Shown one piece after another: positions 55,628 through 64,000 of a stretch of 64,000 bases of DNA. Positions within the stretch are counted from its first letter, which is position 1. Each line of letters opens with the position of its first letter. Both the position numbers and the translations under genes were made by a program. This DNA is from Phaeobacter gallaeciensis (GTDB lineage Bacteria; Pseudomonadota; Alphaproteobacteria; Rhodobacterales; Rhodobacteraceae): the NCBI RefSeq assembly GCF_001678945.1, contig NZ_CP015124.1:1178001-1242000 (forward strand). The letters run 5' to 3'. Under the pieces are notes generated by a model, which did no database searches, was not told the DNA's origin, and was given only the letters and a program-made list of their open reading frames with translations.

Positions 55628-56851
55628 CTAGTCCAGCGCGCTGACGATGGCCTCGCAGGCCTGCACGGCATCCAGACCAAAGGCCGGGATCAGATAGTCA
55701 GGCCAGCTCGACAGCTTTACGATCACAACATCGGCGCTGCGATCGATAAAGATCAGCTGACCGAACACACCCCGGGCCATGAACACGCCGCGCCCGGGAT
55801 CGTGCACCCACCAGAACCGCCGATAGGCGCCTTGCGGTGACAGCACGTCATAGGGCGCGCCGAATTTCGATGGATCCGCGCCTGTGCAGATACCATCGAT
55901 CCAGGCCTCGGGCACGATCTGGTCATCGCCAACCCGGCCGCCATTCAGCACCATGTGCCCGAACCGGGCATAGTCCCGCAGGCTCGCGTTGAACCCCCCA
56001 TCGGCCAGCGCGGTGCCCGCATCATCGACGGTAAAGAACCCATCCTGTTCACAGCCAAGTCTACGCCAGATCCGGTCGGACAGCAGCGCAGACAGATCCG
56101 TACCGCTGACCCGCTCCAGCGCCCAGGCAATGACATCGGTTTCAATCGACCGATAGGAGAAGCCGAGCCCATGCGCCCGCTCCTGCGGTAGGGAGAGGAT
56201 CACGTCGCGTATGGTCGGCTTGATCTCCCCGTCCCGCACCGGGCGCCAACCCGAGGCGATATCGACCCGGGTCATGTCGCTGCCCGGCAGCCCATAACCC
56301 TCAGAGAACCGCACACCGGACAGCATGTCCAGCGCTTGATCCACCGTGCAACCCGCATAGCCGGTGCCCGCCAGTTCCGGCACGATCTCCTCCAGCGGGG
56401 CAGCCAGATCCAGCAGCCCCTCGCCGTGTAAGATCCCGGCGAGGATGCCGATCACGGATTTGGAGACCGACTGCCCCAGATGCGCCGCCTCGGCATGAAA
56501 ATCATTGGCGTAGAACTCGGTGACGATGGCGCCACCGTGCAGCACCAAAAACCCGTCGGTGTAGCTTTGCCACAGCCAATCGCCGACCGACTGGCGGGTG
56601 CCTGCGCCGGTGGCAAAACAGACCTCTGACAGATCCTGCAGCGCAACTGGCAGCGGCGCAGCCGCAGCGGGACCGCTGCGCACATCCGCCGTGGGAAACA
56701 GGCGCCGCATGTTCTGGAAGGACCAGCGATTGAAGGGGGCCAGATCCCAGTTGTCCAGCGTCGGCCGTTTTTCCGGCGGCGGCGGAAATCCCTGCATGAT
56801 GCCGATTTCCCGCGCCGTTTTCGGCTTCTGACTGTCTGCTGTCCGGTGCAT
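55628..56851 (-). CDS. Serine hydrolase, class C beta-lactamase family
   Basis: 407 aa. SxxK motif SVSK with the nucleophilic Ser near residue 127, YxN-like position at YRSIE, and a C-terminal GVFGQ segment in place of KTG. No signal peptide, so cytosolic; such enzymes include 6-aminohexanoate-dimer hydrolases and esterases, acting on amides. It lies 93 nt after potD on the same strand and may process a compound imported by the ABC system. GGGAG precedes the ATG at 56851. Confidence 0.82.
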   Translation of the reverse strand: MHRTADSQKPKTAREIGIMQGFPPPPEKRPTLDNWDLAPFNRWSFQNMRRLFPTADVRSGPAAAAPLPVALQDLSEVCFATGAGTRQSVGDWLWQSYTDGFLVLHGGAIVTEFYANDFHAEAAHLGQSVSKSVIGILAGILHGEGLLDLAAPLEEIVPELAGTGYAGCTVDQALDMLSGVRFSEGYGLPGSDMTRVDIASGWRPVRDGEIKPTIRDVILSLPQERAHGLGFSYRSIETDVIAWALERVSGTDLSALLSDRIWRRLGCEQDGFFTVDDAGTALADGGFNASLRDYARFGHMVLNGGRVGDDQIVPEAWIDGICTGADPSKFGAPYDVLSPQGAYRRFWWVHDPGRGVFMARGVFGQLIFIDRSADVVIVKLSSWPDYLIPAFGLDAVQACEAIVSALD

Positions 56852-56944
56852 TGGGCACGCTCCCGCATGGCAGCCCAGCGCCTGGACTGCGGTCAAAATT
56901 TCCGGTGATGGCCCCATGGGCCACCACCCTTCTGTTTGGCTGAG

Positions 56945-57976
56945 TTACTGCTTCAGGCGGGTCCAGACCTTGTTGTACATCGCCACGACATCCTGATCGC
57001 AGGGTTTGACGAAGTCCGGCACCGGGGCGCCTTCAGGCATCACGATCTCCGGCGCCTCCAGCATTTCGGCGTCCATGAATTCCTCTGACCCGATGACGCC
57101 GTTGGCATAGCGGGCAAAGTTGGAAGTCATCGCCGCGTTTTCCGGCTCCATCATGAAGTTCACGAACAGCATGGCGTTCTCCATGTTGGGGGCATCCGCC
57201 AGCACCGCGACGTTATCCATCCAGCCGGTGAAACCTTCCTTGGGATAGGCGTATTTCAACGTCGGGCGATCGGCTCGGGCGCGCATCGCGGCGCCGTTCC
57301 AGCTTTGCGACAGGTCGACATCCTTCGAGGTCAGCTTCTCGATCACCGCGTAATCCATGGTGCGCCAGTCTTCCTTGGCCTTGAGCAGCAGCGCCAGCAG
57401 CTCTTTCATCTGGGCGGGGTCGGAATTGCAGCGCGGATAATCGAGATAGCGCAGCCCGGCATTGATCACATCGTTCATGTCGTTGAGCATGTTGATGCGG
57501 CCCTTCAGCTCTTCGGGCGGGTTGAACACGATCTCAAGCGTGTCGATGTCGCCGCCGTATACCGCGCTGTCGACGGTAAAGCTGGTGGTGCCCCACTGAT
57601 AGGGTACTGAGTATTTGCGGCCCGGATCCCAGTAGACATCGACCCAGTTCGGATCGAGGTTCTTGAAGTTCTCCATTCCGGAGGCGTTGATTTCGGCCAG
57701 CAGCCCCTCGCCCACCATGATGGCGACCATATAGTCGCCCGGGACCACGATGTCGTATCCGCTGCCGCCTTCCTTGACCTTGGCCAGCATGGTTTCGTTG
57801 CTGTCATAGCCGTCCAGCGTGACGTCAATGCCATACTGCTTTTCGAATTTCTCGATCATCTCGGGGTTGGTGTAATTGCCCCAGTTGTAGATGTTCAGCG
57901 TGCCTTCGGCGTTAGCTGCAGCCGCACTGAGGGCGATGACGGAGGTGAGCCCCGCCTTAAGGATCGTCAGTTTCAT
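56945..57976 (-). CDS. potD: Polyamine-type ABC transporter substrate-binding protein
   Basis: 343 aa periplasmic binding protein, signal peptide residues 1-23 (ending AANA). PotD/PotF fold with LNIYNWGNYTNPEMIEKFE at the mature N-terminus and VVPGDYMVAIM. Two Cys (CNSDP and KPCDQD) may form a disulfide. It probably binds spermidine, putrescine or a related amine; the ligand cannot be fixed from sequence. Confidence 0.88.
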   Translation of the reverse strand: MKLTILKAGLTSVIALSAAAANAEGTLNIYNWGNYTNPEMIEKFEKQYGIDVTLDGYDSNETMLAKVKEGGSGYDIVVPGDYMVAIMVGEGLLAEINASGMENFKNLDPNWVDVYWDPGRKYSVPYQWGTTSFTVDSAVYGGDIDTLEIVFNPPEELKGRINMLNDMNDVINAGLRYLDYPRCNSDPAQMKELLALLLKAKEDWRTMDYAVIEKLTSKDVDLSQSWNGAAMRARADRPTLKYAYPKEGFTGWMDNVAVLADAPNMENAMLFVNFMMEPENAAMTSNFARYANGVIGSEEFMDAEMLEAPEIVMPEGAPVPDFVKPCDQDVVAMYNKVWTRLKQ

Positions 57977-58025
57977 GGATCTTCCTCTTGTTGGTTGGTG
58001 GGTCCCGTCTGGTGCGGGCTTCTGG

Positions 58026-58868
58026 TTATTTTCGTTTGCGTTGCAGGGCGAAGGTCAGCGCGACCATGGCCACGGTCAGCAGGATCAGAATGGTGGAGAC
58101 CGCGTTGACCTCGGGCGTCACGCCGCGCCGGATCTGGCCCAGGATGTAGATCGGCAGGGTGGTTTCCCCGGGACCGGCGATCAGCAGGGTGATGATCACG
58201 TCATCCAGCGAGACCACGAAGGCCAGCATTGCGCCCGCCAGAATGCCCGGCATCAGCAGCGGCAGGGTGACATGGCGGAAGGTCTGCCAGGGCGTTGCAT
58301 AAAGATCGGCGGCGGCGGTCTCGAAGGTTTCGGACATATCGGCAAGACGGGCGCGCACCGGGATAAAGGCAAAGGGAATACAGAACACCGTATGCGCCAG
58401 AATGAGCCAGCCCAGCCCGGTGATCCCTGTCAGCTGCCGCAGGATCGAAAAGAACGACAGGGTGGCAATGGCGGTGACGATTTCCGGGATCATCAGCGGC
58501 TGATTGATCAGGGCAATCGCCGCTGCGCGCCCGCAATAATTACCGCCCCGCGTTGTCGCCAACGCCGCCATTGTCGCGATGACGGTAGAGATGACTGTGG
58601 CAGTCAGAGCTACCCGGATCGAAATCCAGGCCGCGTTGCGGATGTCGTCATTCTCCAGCGCCTTGGCGTACCACTTGAGGCTCGCCTCGGTCCAGACGAC
58701 GACCGAGCGGTTGTCGTTGAAAGAGAACAGGATCAGCACGGCGATCGGCGCATAAAGCAGCAGTAGAACCAGCCATGAAAGCGCCGTGAACAGGGGCTGA
58801 CGCCGCAACTCACGCGTCTCGCTGTTGCGCCACAGCATGCCAAGCCTCTTGCGGGGCAGATCAGCCAT
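58026..58868 (-). CDS. potC: ABC transporter permease PotC/PotI-like
   Basis: 280 aa, six TM helices. The cytoplasmic EAA-loop is AAADLYATPWQTFRHVTLPLLMPGI (family pattern EAAxDLGA...), about residues 185-210. Overlaps the potB stop by 8 nt (ATGGCTGA). Inner-membrane subunit of the polyamine-type importer. Confidence 0.9.
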   Translation of the reverse strand: MADLPRKRLGMLWRNSETRELRRQPLFTALSWLVLLLLYAPIAVLILFSFNDNRSVVVWTEASLKWYAKALENDDIRNAAWISIRVALTATVISTVIATMAALATTRGGNYCGRAAAIALINQPLMIPEIVTAIATLSFFSILRQLTGITGLGWLILAHTVFCIPFAFIPVRARLADMSETFETAAADLYATPWQTFRHVTLPLLMPGILAGAMLAFVVSLDDVIITLLIAGPGETTLPIYILGQIRRGVTPEVNAVSTILILLTVAMVALTFALQRKRK

Positions 58869-59814
58869 GGGCCTTCTCCTTCTCGGCGCCTGCCCGGAGT
58901 GATACCAGAAGCGCGATCAGCACTACCGACATCAGGATTAGCGCCGCCGCCGAGCCGAAGGGCCAGTTGCGCCCAGATCCGAACTGCATGGCAATCAGGT
59001 TGCCGATCATCAGCTTCTTGCCGCCGCCCAACAGCTCGGGCGTGATATAGGCGCCCAGCGCGGGGATCAGCACCAGCGCGCATCCGGCCACAATACCCGG
59101 GCGGCTGATCGGAATGACAATATGGCGGAACACCTGCACACGAGAGGCATAAAGATCGTGTCCCGCCTCCAGCAGGGAAAAGTCGAACTTCTCCAGCGAG
59201 GCATAGATCGGCAGGATCATGAAGGGCAGATAGCTGTAGACCAACCCGGCCAAGACCGCCCCATCGGTATAGAGCATCTCGATGGGCGCGCTGATCAGCC
59301 CCAGTTTCATCAGCGCAAGGTTCAAGAACCCTTCGTCGCGCACGATCAGCAGCATGGAATAGGTACGGATCAGAAGGTTGGTCCAGAACGGCAGGGTAAT
59401 GGCAAAAAGCCAGAGGTTGCGCTGTTCGGGAGGGCGGGCCGCGATGAAATAGGCCACCGGAAAGCCGAGGATCAAAGTGCCGATCATCGCGCATAGCGCC
59501 AGCCCGAAAGAGCGGCCAAAGATCTGCAGATAGGCGCTGTTGAAACTCAGAGTGTCATCAAAAATGTCGCGCTCGAACAGGAACTGCACATAGGCATCGG
59601 TCGAGAACACCCATTCGACCCCGCCATAGGTTCCCGGCTCCAGCAAGGAATAGACCAGCGCGATCGACAGGGGCGCCAGACCAAACACACCGATGATCAC
59701 GAGCGCCGGCAAGAGCAGGAACAACCTGACCCGCCGGACCGTCCGGCTACGAGCCGCAACGGCCTGCTGCAAATTCTGCGCCGTGGGCGAAGTATGTTGC
59801 ATCCCCTGCCCCAT
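58861..59814 (-). CDS. potB: ABC transporter permease PotB/PotH-like
   Basis: 317 aa with six TM helices and an EAA-type loop (EAGHDLYASRVQVFRHIVIP). The basic N-terminal tail (about 40 aa) is longer than usual. Starts inside the potA stop codon (ATGA at 59811-59814). Confidence 0.9.
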   Translation of the reverse strand: MGQGMQHTSPTAQNLQQAVAARSRTVRRVRLFLLLPALVIIGVFGLAPLSIALVYSLLEPGTYGGVEWVFSTDAYVQFLFERDIFDDTLSFNSAYLQIFGRSFGLALCAMIGTLILGFPVAYFIAARPPEQRNLWLFAITLPFWTNLLIRTYSMLLIVRDEGFLNLALMKLGLISAPIEMLYTDGAVLAGLVYSYLPFMILPIYASLEKFDFSLLEAGHDLYASRVQVFRHIVIPISRPGIVAGCALVLIPALGAYITPELLGGGKKLMIGNLIAMQFGSGRNWPFGSAAALILMSVVLIALLVSLRAGAEKEKAHG

Positions 59815-60890
59815 CAGTCTGCCAGCACATGCAGCATGGAGGTCTCTGGGATCAGCCCGATCTCGCTGCCCGCCGGGCTGGGCTCTGCCACCTGCACCTG
59901 AATCTCGGTGCCGTTCTGAAGCCGCACCCGCATTTGCGAACCGGCTCCGAAATAACTGCTGTCGAGCACGGTTCCGCGCAGCACAGCCGCCGCATTGGAC
60001 GCCGCGCAAACGGTAAGGGTTTCGGGGCGCAGCGCCACATAGACTACCCCAGGAGGCAAGCCGTCGCTGGCCGCATTGGCAAGTACAGGCTCCCCGCCGA
60101 AAAAACTGATCCGCGCCTGCGCCCCGTCATAACCAAGGAGGTCCGCCGCCACGATATTGGTATCCCCAATGAAATCCGCGACGAACCGGCTTTGCGGCGC
60201 GGTGTAGATCTGCTGTGGGGTGCCCACCTGCTGCACGCGTCCTGCGGACATGACCGCGATCTGATCGGACATCGCCAGCGCTTCGCCCTGATCATGGGTG
60301 ACAAAGACAAAGGTGATGCCGGTTTCGCTTTGCAGGCGTTTCAGCTCGCTTTGCATGCCCTTGCGCAGCTTCAGATCCAGCGCCGACAGCGGCTCATCCA
60401 GCAGCAGCACCTTGGGACGCGGCGCGAGCGCGCGTGCCAGCGCCACCCGCTGCTGCTGCCCGCCAGACAGCTGATCGACGCGGCGCGATGCGAATTCACC
60501 CATCTGCACCAGATTCAGCATATCATCGATGGCGGCAGCGATTTCCGCCTTCGGGCGGTTCAGCATTTCCAACCCGAACCCGATATTGCGAGCCACGGTC
60601 ATATGCGGAAACAGGGCGTAATTCTGGAACACCGTGTTCACTGGCCGCTTGTGCGGCGGCAGATGGCCGATCTCCTGCCCGTCCAGTGCGATCTCGCCTT
60701 CGCTGGGCAGTTCAAACCCGGCAATCAGCCGCAGCAGCGTGGTCTTGCCGCAGCCCGATGGTCCCAACAGGGTGAAAAAGCTGCCCTCCGGCACATCCAG
60801 CGACACGGTTTCAAGCGCCGTTACAGCAGAGGCGCCGATGCCGAACCGTTTCGTCACTTCTCTCACGTTGATCATAATCTGTTCCGGCAC
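59814..60890 (-). CDS. potA: ABC transporter ATP-binding protein PotA-like
   Basis: 358 aa. Walker A GPSGCGKTT, signature LSGGQQQR, Walker B LLLDEPLSALD, H-loop VTHD; C-terminal TOBE domain (about 275-350). Energises polyamine-type import with potB, potC, potD. First gene of the operon, 103 nt after the LuxR-type gene. Confidence 0.93.
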   Translation of the reverse strand: MPEQIMINVREVTKRFGIGASAVTALETVSLDVPEGSFFTLLGPSGCGKTTLLRLIAGFELPSEGEIALDGQEIGHLPPHKRPVNTVFQNYALFPHMTVARNIGFGLEMLNRPKAEIAAAIDDMLNLVQMGEFASRRVDQLSGGQQQRVALARALAPRPKVLLLDEPLSALDLKLRKGMQSELKRLQSETGITFVFVTHDQGEALAMSDQIAVMSAGRVQQVGTPQQIYTAPQSRFVADFIGDTNIVAADLLGYDGAQARISFFGGEPVLANAASDGLPPGVVYVALRPETLTVCAASNAAAVLRGTVLDSSYFGAGSQMRVRLQNGTEIQVQVAEPSPAGSEIGLIPETSMLHVLAD

Positions 60891-60967
60891 GTTCCTGTTG
60901 GCAGTCTGTCCGGTCAGACTAAAGCCCCAAATGCAATGGGGAAATACCTCTAGGAGGGGGTGTCGGC

Positions 60968-60987
60968 CCTACCCCCAAAGGGGTAGG
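60968..60987. terminator. Hairpin between the LuxR-type gene and potA
   Basis: CCTACCCC (60968-60975) pairs with GGGGTAGG (60980-60987), loop CAAA, just downstream of the LuxR-type gene. It could end that transcript or act as an operator for the pot operon; there is no T-tract. Confidence 0.4.
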
Positions 60988-60993
60988 AACACA

Positions 60994-61764
60994 TCAGGTC
61001 ACCGATTGCAGAAAGATCGAAAACAACGCCGATTGCGAGGAAATCCCCAATTTTCGGTAGATGTTCTTGCGGTGCACCTTCACCGTTGCGGGTGACAGAT
61101 CCAGCAGCAACGCAATCGACTGGCTGGAATGCCCGCGCAGCAGATGCTGTACGATCTCAATTTCGCGGCAGGTCAATCCTTCGCAGACCTGCTCGATCAT
61201 GCTCTCAAGGCTGACGCTGCCGCCCGCCGCCTCGCCGCTGCTCTGCGGACGCCGGTGAAAATGCTGCTCGCACAAGGCGGAGATCACCGGATGTATATTG
61301 CGCAGCCGTGCCAGATCCCGCTTGGAAAACCGCATCTCCCCCGTCAGCCGCCCGAGGGAGAGGAACAGGGTGCTCTCCGGCAGGGTGACAAACACCGCCA
61401 TCTCGTCCTTCAGCCGCACGGACCGGTAATAGATGCTGAAATAATCGGTCTGGGAAAACCGATCCGGCGCCACCTGATCCAGCACCATGACCGGATCAAA
61501 CTTGCCGCTGATATAACTCACCACAAAGGGATCCAGCAGCCAGGCCCGGTCCAGCCAGCGGTCCACCACGATCGAGCGCCGCTCCTGCCGCACATTGTCA
61601 TAAATATGCTCGGGCAGCCTGCTGGGGCTGAGCCGACTGACAAAGGCCCCGCGAAACGGCGTTGCTGTGCGCATGAAATCCAACAACGCGGGCAGGAAAT
61701 CCGGCGTTCCGATGGACCGGATCGCGCTGGCAAGTTCATCGGACGTGGCTGCGGATTGGGTCAT
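60994..61764 (-). CDS. LuxR-family transcriptional regulator
   Basis: 256 aa. The C-terminal LuxR helix-turn-helix is clear (about residues 190-250: LTCREIEIVQHLLRGHSSQSIALLLDLSPATVKVHRKNIYRKLGI in the usual register). The N-terminal 170 residues form a sensor region not clearly of the autoinducer type, though WLDRAWLLDPFVV recalls the DP pair of LuxR proteins. It precedes the pot operon on the same strand and probably controls it; signal unknown. Confidence 0.85.
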   Translation of the reverse strand: MTQSAATSDELASAIRSIGTPDFLPALLDFMRTATPFRGAFVSRLSPSRLPEHIYDNVRQERRSIVVDRWLDRAWLLDPFVVSYISGKFDPVMVLDQVAPDRFSQTDYFSIYYRSVRLKDEMAVFVTLPESTLFLSLGRLTGEMRFSKRDLARLRNIHPVISALCEQHFHRRPQSSGEAAGGSVSLESMIEQVCEGLTCREIEIVQHLLRGHSSQSIALLLDLSPATVKVHRKNIYRKLGISSQSALFSIFLQSVT

Positions 61765-62099
61765 CTCAACCGATCTGGCTCTTTGTGGCAGGTTTATCCG
61801 GGCAGCGTTTTACAGCCACTCCCAGCGTAGTCTGCCCTGTTATAGGGCGCCACGTCCACACTGACGATGAGACCTTCGGCCACTGCACCGGGCGCAGCCA
61901 GTGCGGTGCCGGGAATGCGCGCATAAAAACAGATCGATGCCGCGTTCCGGCGCACTTCCGTGCGCAATGCGGTCCCAAAAACGCTTGTACATGCGTGAAA
62001 ATCTGCATACGAAACATGGTGTTGAAACGCGCTGTTTGAGGTTGGTCTGGGGGTCGCTCTGTTCAGGCCCCAAAGCCCGCTTCACACTCGGCGCCGGAT
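61765..62099. other. 335-bp intergenic region upstream of tRNA-Leu
   Basis: Contains the leader of the LuxR-type gene and presumably the tRNA promoter. A minus-strand frame 61794-61967 has codon use like a real gene for about 55 codons but lacks a standard start; it may be a gene remnant. Nothing else is recognisable. Confidence 0.4.
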
Positions 62100-62185
62100 G
62101 CGGGCGTGATGGAATGGTAGACATATCAGACTTAAAATCTGAAGGGCGTATGCCCGTGTGGGTTCGAGTCCCACCGCCCGCACCA
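62100..62185 (+). tRNA. tRNA-Leu (UAA)
   Basis: 86 nt including an encoded CCA end. The acceptor stem GCGGGCG (62100-62106) pairs with CGCCCGC (62175-62181), followed by A and CCA. The anticodon loop CTTAAAA gives anticodon UAA, decoding UUA, a rare codon in this GC-rich genome. A long variable arm (GGGCGTATGCCC) and GGTTCGAGTCC T-arm confirm a class II tRNA. Confidence 0.96.
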
Positions 62186-62236
62186 TTTGACTTTCGGAGG
62201 TAGACAGAAAACGTAACTTCTTGAACGGCATGGTGG

Positions 62237-62569
62237 TTATGCAGTTCGAAGTCCGATTTCGCGTGATACACTGATGGGGTCTGTAAAGGCCATTCGCAAT
62301 GCCATTCTCTTGAGTTCGCAAAAACCTTTTTCCAAAATCTTCCAAAGGCTTGCCAATAAATCCATGGAAGGTTTGAACATTTCGTCGAATTCCACCTCTG
62401 GAGCAGCTTGATGGGCAAGCTTCTCTTCCAAGGTGGCGGTTTCAGACAGCACCGGTCGCGCTGTTCTGTACCATGGCCCAGGAAGGTCTCTCCTTCCGCG
62501 ATGTCTTTCGCCAATATCAACTTGGCACATTGTGATGCCGCCGTGAGGCGGCATCCATGCCATCAACAA
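62237..62569 (-). pseudogene. Remnant of a serine recombinase gene (C-terminal part)
   Basis: The frame contains a pattern I associate with the C-terminus of large serine recombinases: EFDEMFKPSMDLLASLWKI, then LKRMALRMAFTDPISVSRE and GLRTA. Everything upstream (resolvase catalytic domain) is missing, and the usual PFK-like end seems shifted into another frame. The 3' end points to the tRNA-Leu 3' end about 50 nt away, as expected for an element integrated at a tRNA. Low-resolution call from memory of the family. Confidence 0.5.
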
Positions 62570-62655
62570 AGCCGCTGAACAGCCCGGACATCCAGAACCG
62601 CTACATCCCCCGCCCGGATAGGCATCCGGCCGGGGACCATGGGTGTCTTGCCCTG

Positions 62656-64000
62656 TCAGAGTATAAAATCGCCTTCGTCCAGCGAATGCCCGCGAAGGCC
62701 GAGGAGCGTAATCTCCGTGTCATCGAGGTCAATCTCGGTACGGAAACCCCGCTCGCTGATGGCACCTTCGATTTCATCGAAGCTTTCGAAGCCATACGCG
62801 CTGAGGTCGATCTTGTCCTTGCCTGAGCGGAAACCAACAATCAGGTCGTGACCGTCGTCCTCCGCGAAGACGAAGGTGTCCGCTCCCCGGCCGCCAAAGA
62901 GATAATCATTGCCCTTTCCTCCGTCGATCAGGTCATTCCCCCGGCCGCCCTTTATGAAGTCGCTGCCAGCTTCGCCCTTCAACGTATCGTTGCCTCTGCC
63001 ACCGAAAACCTTATCGCGCTGCGCACCCGCCAACACTAGATCGTCACCCGCCCCGGCAAAAACCAAGTCCTTGCCGCCCTTCGCATCGATCAGGTCATTG
63101 TCCCGCCCCGTGCGCAAAAAATCGCGTCCATCATCAGCAATCACGAAGTCAACGTCGTTCGCCCCATCAGTTGGCAACAGGTCGACAGGCAGAAGAACGC
63201 CGTCTAGGACGTGAACGACACCGTTAGAAGCCTGAAGATCGGTCGCGATCAGGTTGGGGTTCGAAAGATCCGGATCGGCATCGACAAGACTGAGGCCGTC
63301 GAGCGTAAGTGTCCCGCCTTGCAGCGTCTCCACCTCTCCAGTGGCAATCACCTGGCTAGCTTGCAGGCTCTGGCCCGCTACGTGGTAGGTCAGAACGGTG
63401 GACAACAGCTCGATGGGGTCATTGCCTTCGTTCAGCAGGCGCAACGCATCGACCAAATGGCCGAAAGCGCCTGCTTCGTCACTTCCCTCATACCCGAGGG
63501 TCTGGGACAGACCGACAAACGCCGAGTCGGTCGGCGCGAACACTGTGAAATCCTGTGTGTCATCGTCCAGAACCCCTGCAAGATCGGCGGCAATCACGGA
63601 ATCGCGCAGAATGTCGAAGTCTGCGCCGTTGCCGTCAAAGCCCTCCGCACCACTCGTTTCGAGCACGAGACCGGTAACGGTCGGGGCATCATTGTCGGGC
63701 AAATCAATAGGCAAGAGCACCCTGTCGATCACATGCACCACGCCATTGTCCGCCATGATGTCCGTCGCAATCAGCGAGGGATCAATCAGATCCGGTTCGT
63801 TGTCGCCCAGCGTCGGCAATTCGGAGGCATCGATAATGCCGCCCTGCAACGTCGTCACGGATCCGGCCGCTGCAATATCACCGGAGGACTGTGTCCCAAC
63901 CGAAACATGGTAGGTCACCACGGCCTCAAGCGTGTCCGCACCCAGCGTGGTAAGGAATTCAGTCACCGCGAGGGTGTCGGCCGCATCCCCTGCGAAGCCA
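62656..64000 (-). CDS. Fasciclin-domain protein with RTX repeats (5' end beyond window)
   Basis: At least 448 codons visible; the frame stays open to the window edge, so the N-terminus is missing. Two FAS1 domains are seen (ending in NGVVHVIDRVLLP and NGVVHVLDGVLLP), then RTX nonapeptides binding Ca2+ (GGRGNDTLKG, GGRGNDLIDG, GGKGNDYLFG, GGRGADTFVF) and an acidic C-terminal tail typical of type I secretion. It is thus probably a secreted adhesive or matrix protein. No secretion genes are within view. Confidence 0.88.
   Translation of the reverse strand, partial: GFAGDAADTLAVTEFLTTLGADTLEAVVTYHVSVGTQSSGDIAAAGSVTTLQGGIIDASELPTLGDNEPDLIDPSLIATDIMADNGVVHVIDRVLLPIDLPDNDAPTVTGLVLETSGAEGFDGNGADFDILRDSVIAADLAGVLDDDTQDFTVFAPTDSAFVGLSQTLGYEGSDEAGAFGHLVDALRLLNEGNDPIELLSTVLTYHVAGQSLQASQVIATGEVETLQGGTLTLDGLSLVDADPDLSNPNLIATDLQASNGVVHVLDGVLLPVDLLPTDGANDVDFVIADDGRDFLRTGRDNDLIDAKGGKDLVFAGAGDDLVLAGAQRDKVFGGRGNDTLKGEAGSDFIKGGRGNDLIDGGKGNDYLFGGRGADTFVFAEDDGHDLIVGFRSGKDKIDLSAYGFESFDEIEGAISERGFRTEIDLDDTEITLLGLRGHSLDEGDFIL

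Noticed and set aside
61794-61967. Minus-strand frame with gene-like codon use (APYNRADYAGSGCKTLPG end)
   Set aside because: No ATG or GTG in a suitable place, no ribosome binding site, no family recognised; may be a remnant but cannot be supported.
61840-62520. Minus-strand frame containing GGGTRTHTGIRPSDFKSD
   Set aside because: This is the well-known spurious translation of the reverse strand of tRNA-Leu.

Overview
The window reads as a chromosomal segment of a marine alphaproteobacterium of the Rhodobacterales (Roseobacter group, close to Phaeobacter, Ruegeria or Leisingera). Supporting signs are high G+C with strong GC3 bias, a monomeric NADP-isocitrate dehydrogenase, a MttB-family methyltransferase, a fused carnitine dehydrogenase-thioesterase, the aerobic cobalamin pathway with CobG, an alphaproteobacterial SOS box (GAAC-N7-GAAC), and an RTX/fasciclin exoprotein. 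Placement below order level is inference. No prophage, complete insertion sequence or CRISPR array is visible.

Layout. 1-8.5 kb: the 3' part of icd, a chemoreceptor, a MttB-like methyltransferase, a HAD phosphatase, a DUF3572 protein and a PleD-type diguanylate cyclase. 8.5-10.6 kb: a leftward unit of EF-hand protein, ECF sigma factor, putative anti-sigma factor and CpxP/CnrX-like periplasmic protein. 10.8-15.1 kb: DUF983, Nudix, a DMT permease, a desaturase with DUF2061, and an XRE regulator. 15.1-19.9 kb: a carnitine-to-glycine-betaine operon with a divergent GlxA/AraC-type regulator. 20.1-29.1 kb: an aldo-keto reductase, tandem rhodaneses, an SOS-controlled ImuA homologue without imuB/dnaE2 beside it, an MFS permease, a YqiJ/flotillin pair and metG.

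29.4-36.9 kb is an iron locus on the + strand: a small leader ORF, hemP, an imelysin, a porin, then bfd-bfr, a di-heme DUF1111 protein, a second imelysin and a Tat-exported DUF1513 protein. A 12-bp inverted repeat lies ahead of bfd. glpR-glpD follow at 37.0-39.4 kb, with direct repeats and a hairpin that holds the glpR ribosome binding site.

39.5-55.6 kb is the aerobic cobalamin locus: cobO (divergent), a B12 riboswitch, DUF1636, cobW, cobN, cobG, cobH, cobI, cobJ, [cobK inverted], cobL, cobE, cobM, cobB, cobA, a second B12 riboswitch, a solitary CbiM-like cobalt transporter component, and cobF. Most genes overlap by 4-8 nt. Together they take uroporphyrinogen III to hydrogenobyrinic acid a,c-diamide, supply CobN for cobalt insertion and CobO for adenosylation. 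cobS, cobT and the late nucleotide-loop genes are not in the window.

55.6-61.8 kb is a leftward polyamine-type ABC transporter operon (potA, potB, potC, potD) with a downstream class C serine hydrolase and an upstream LuxR-type regulator. At the right edge lie tRNA-Leu(UAA), the decayed 3' end of a serine recombinase gene next to it, and the 3' part of a fasciclin-RTX exoprotein gene that runs off the window.
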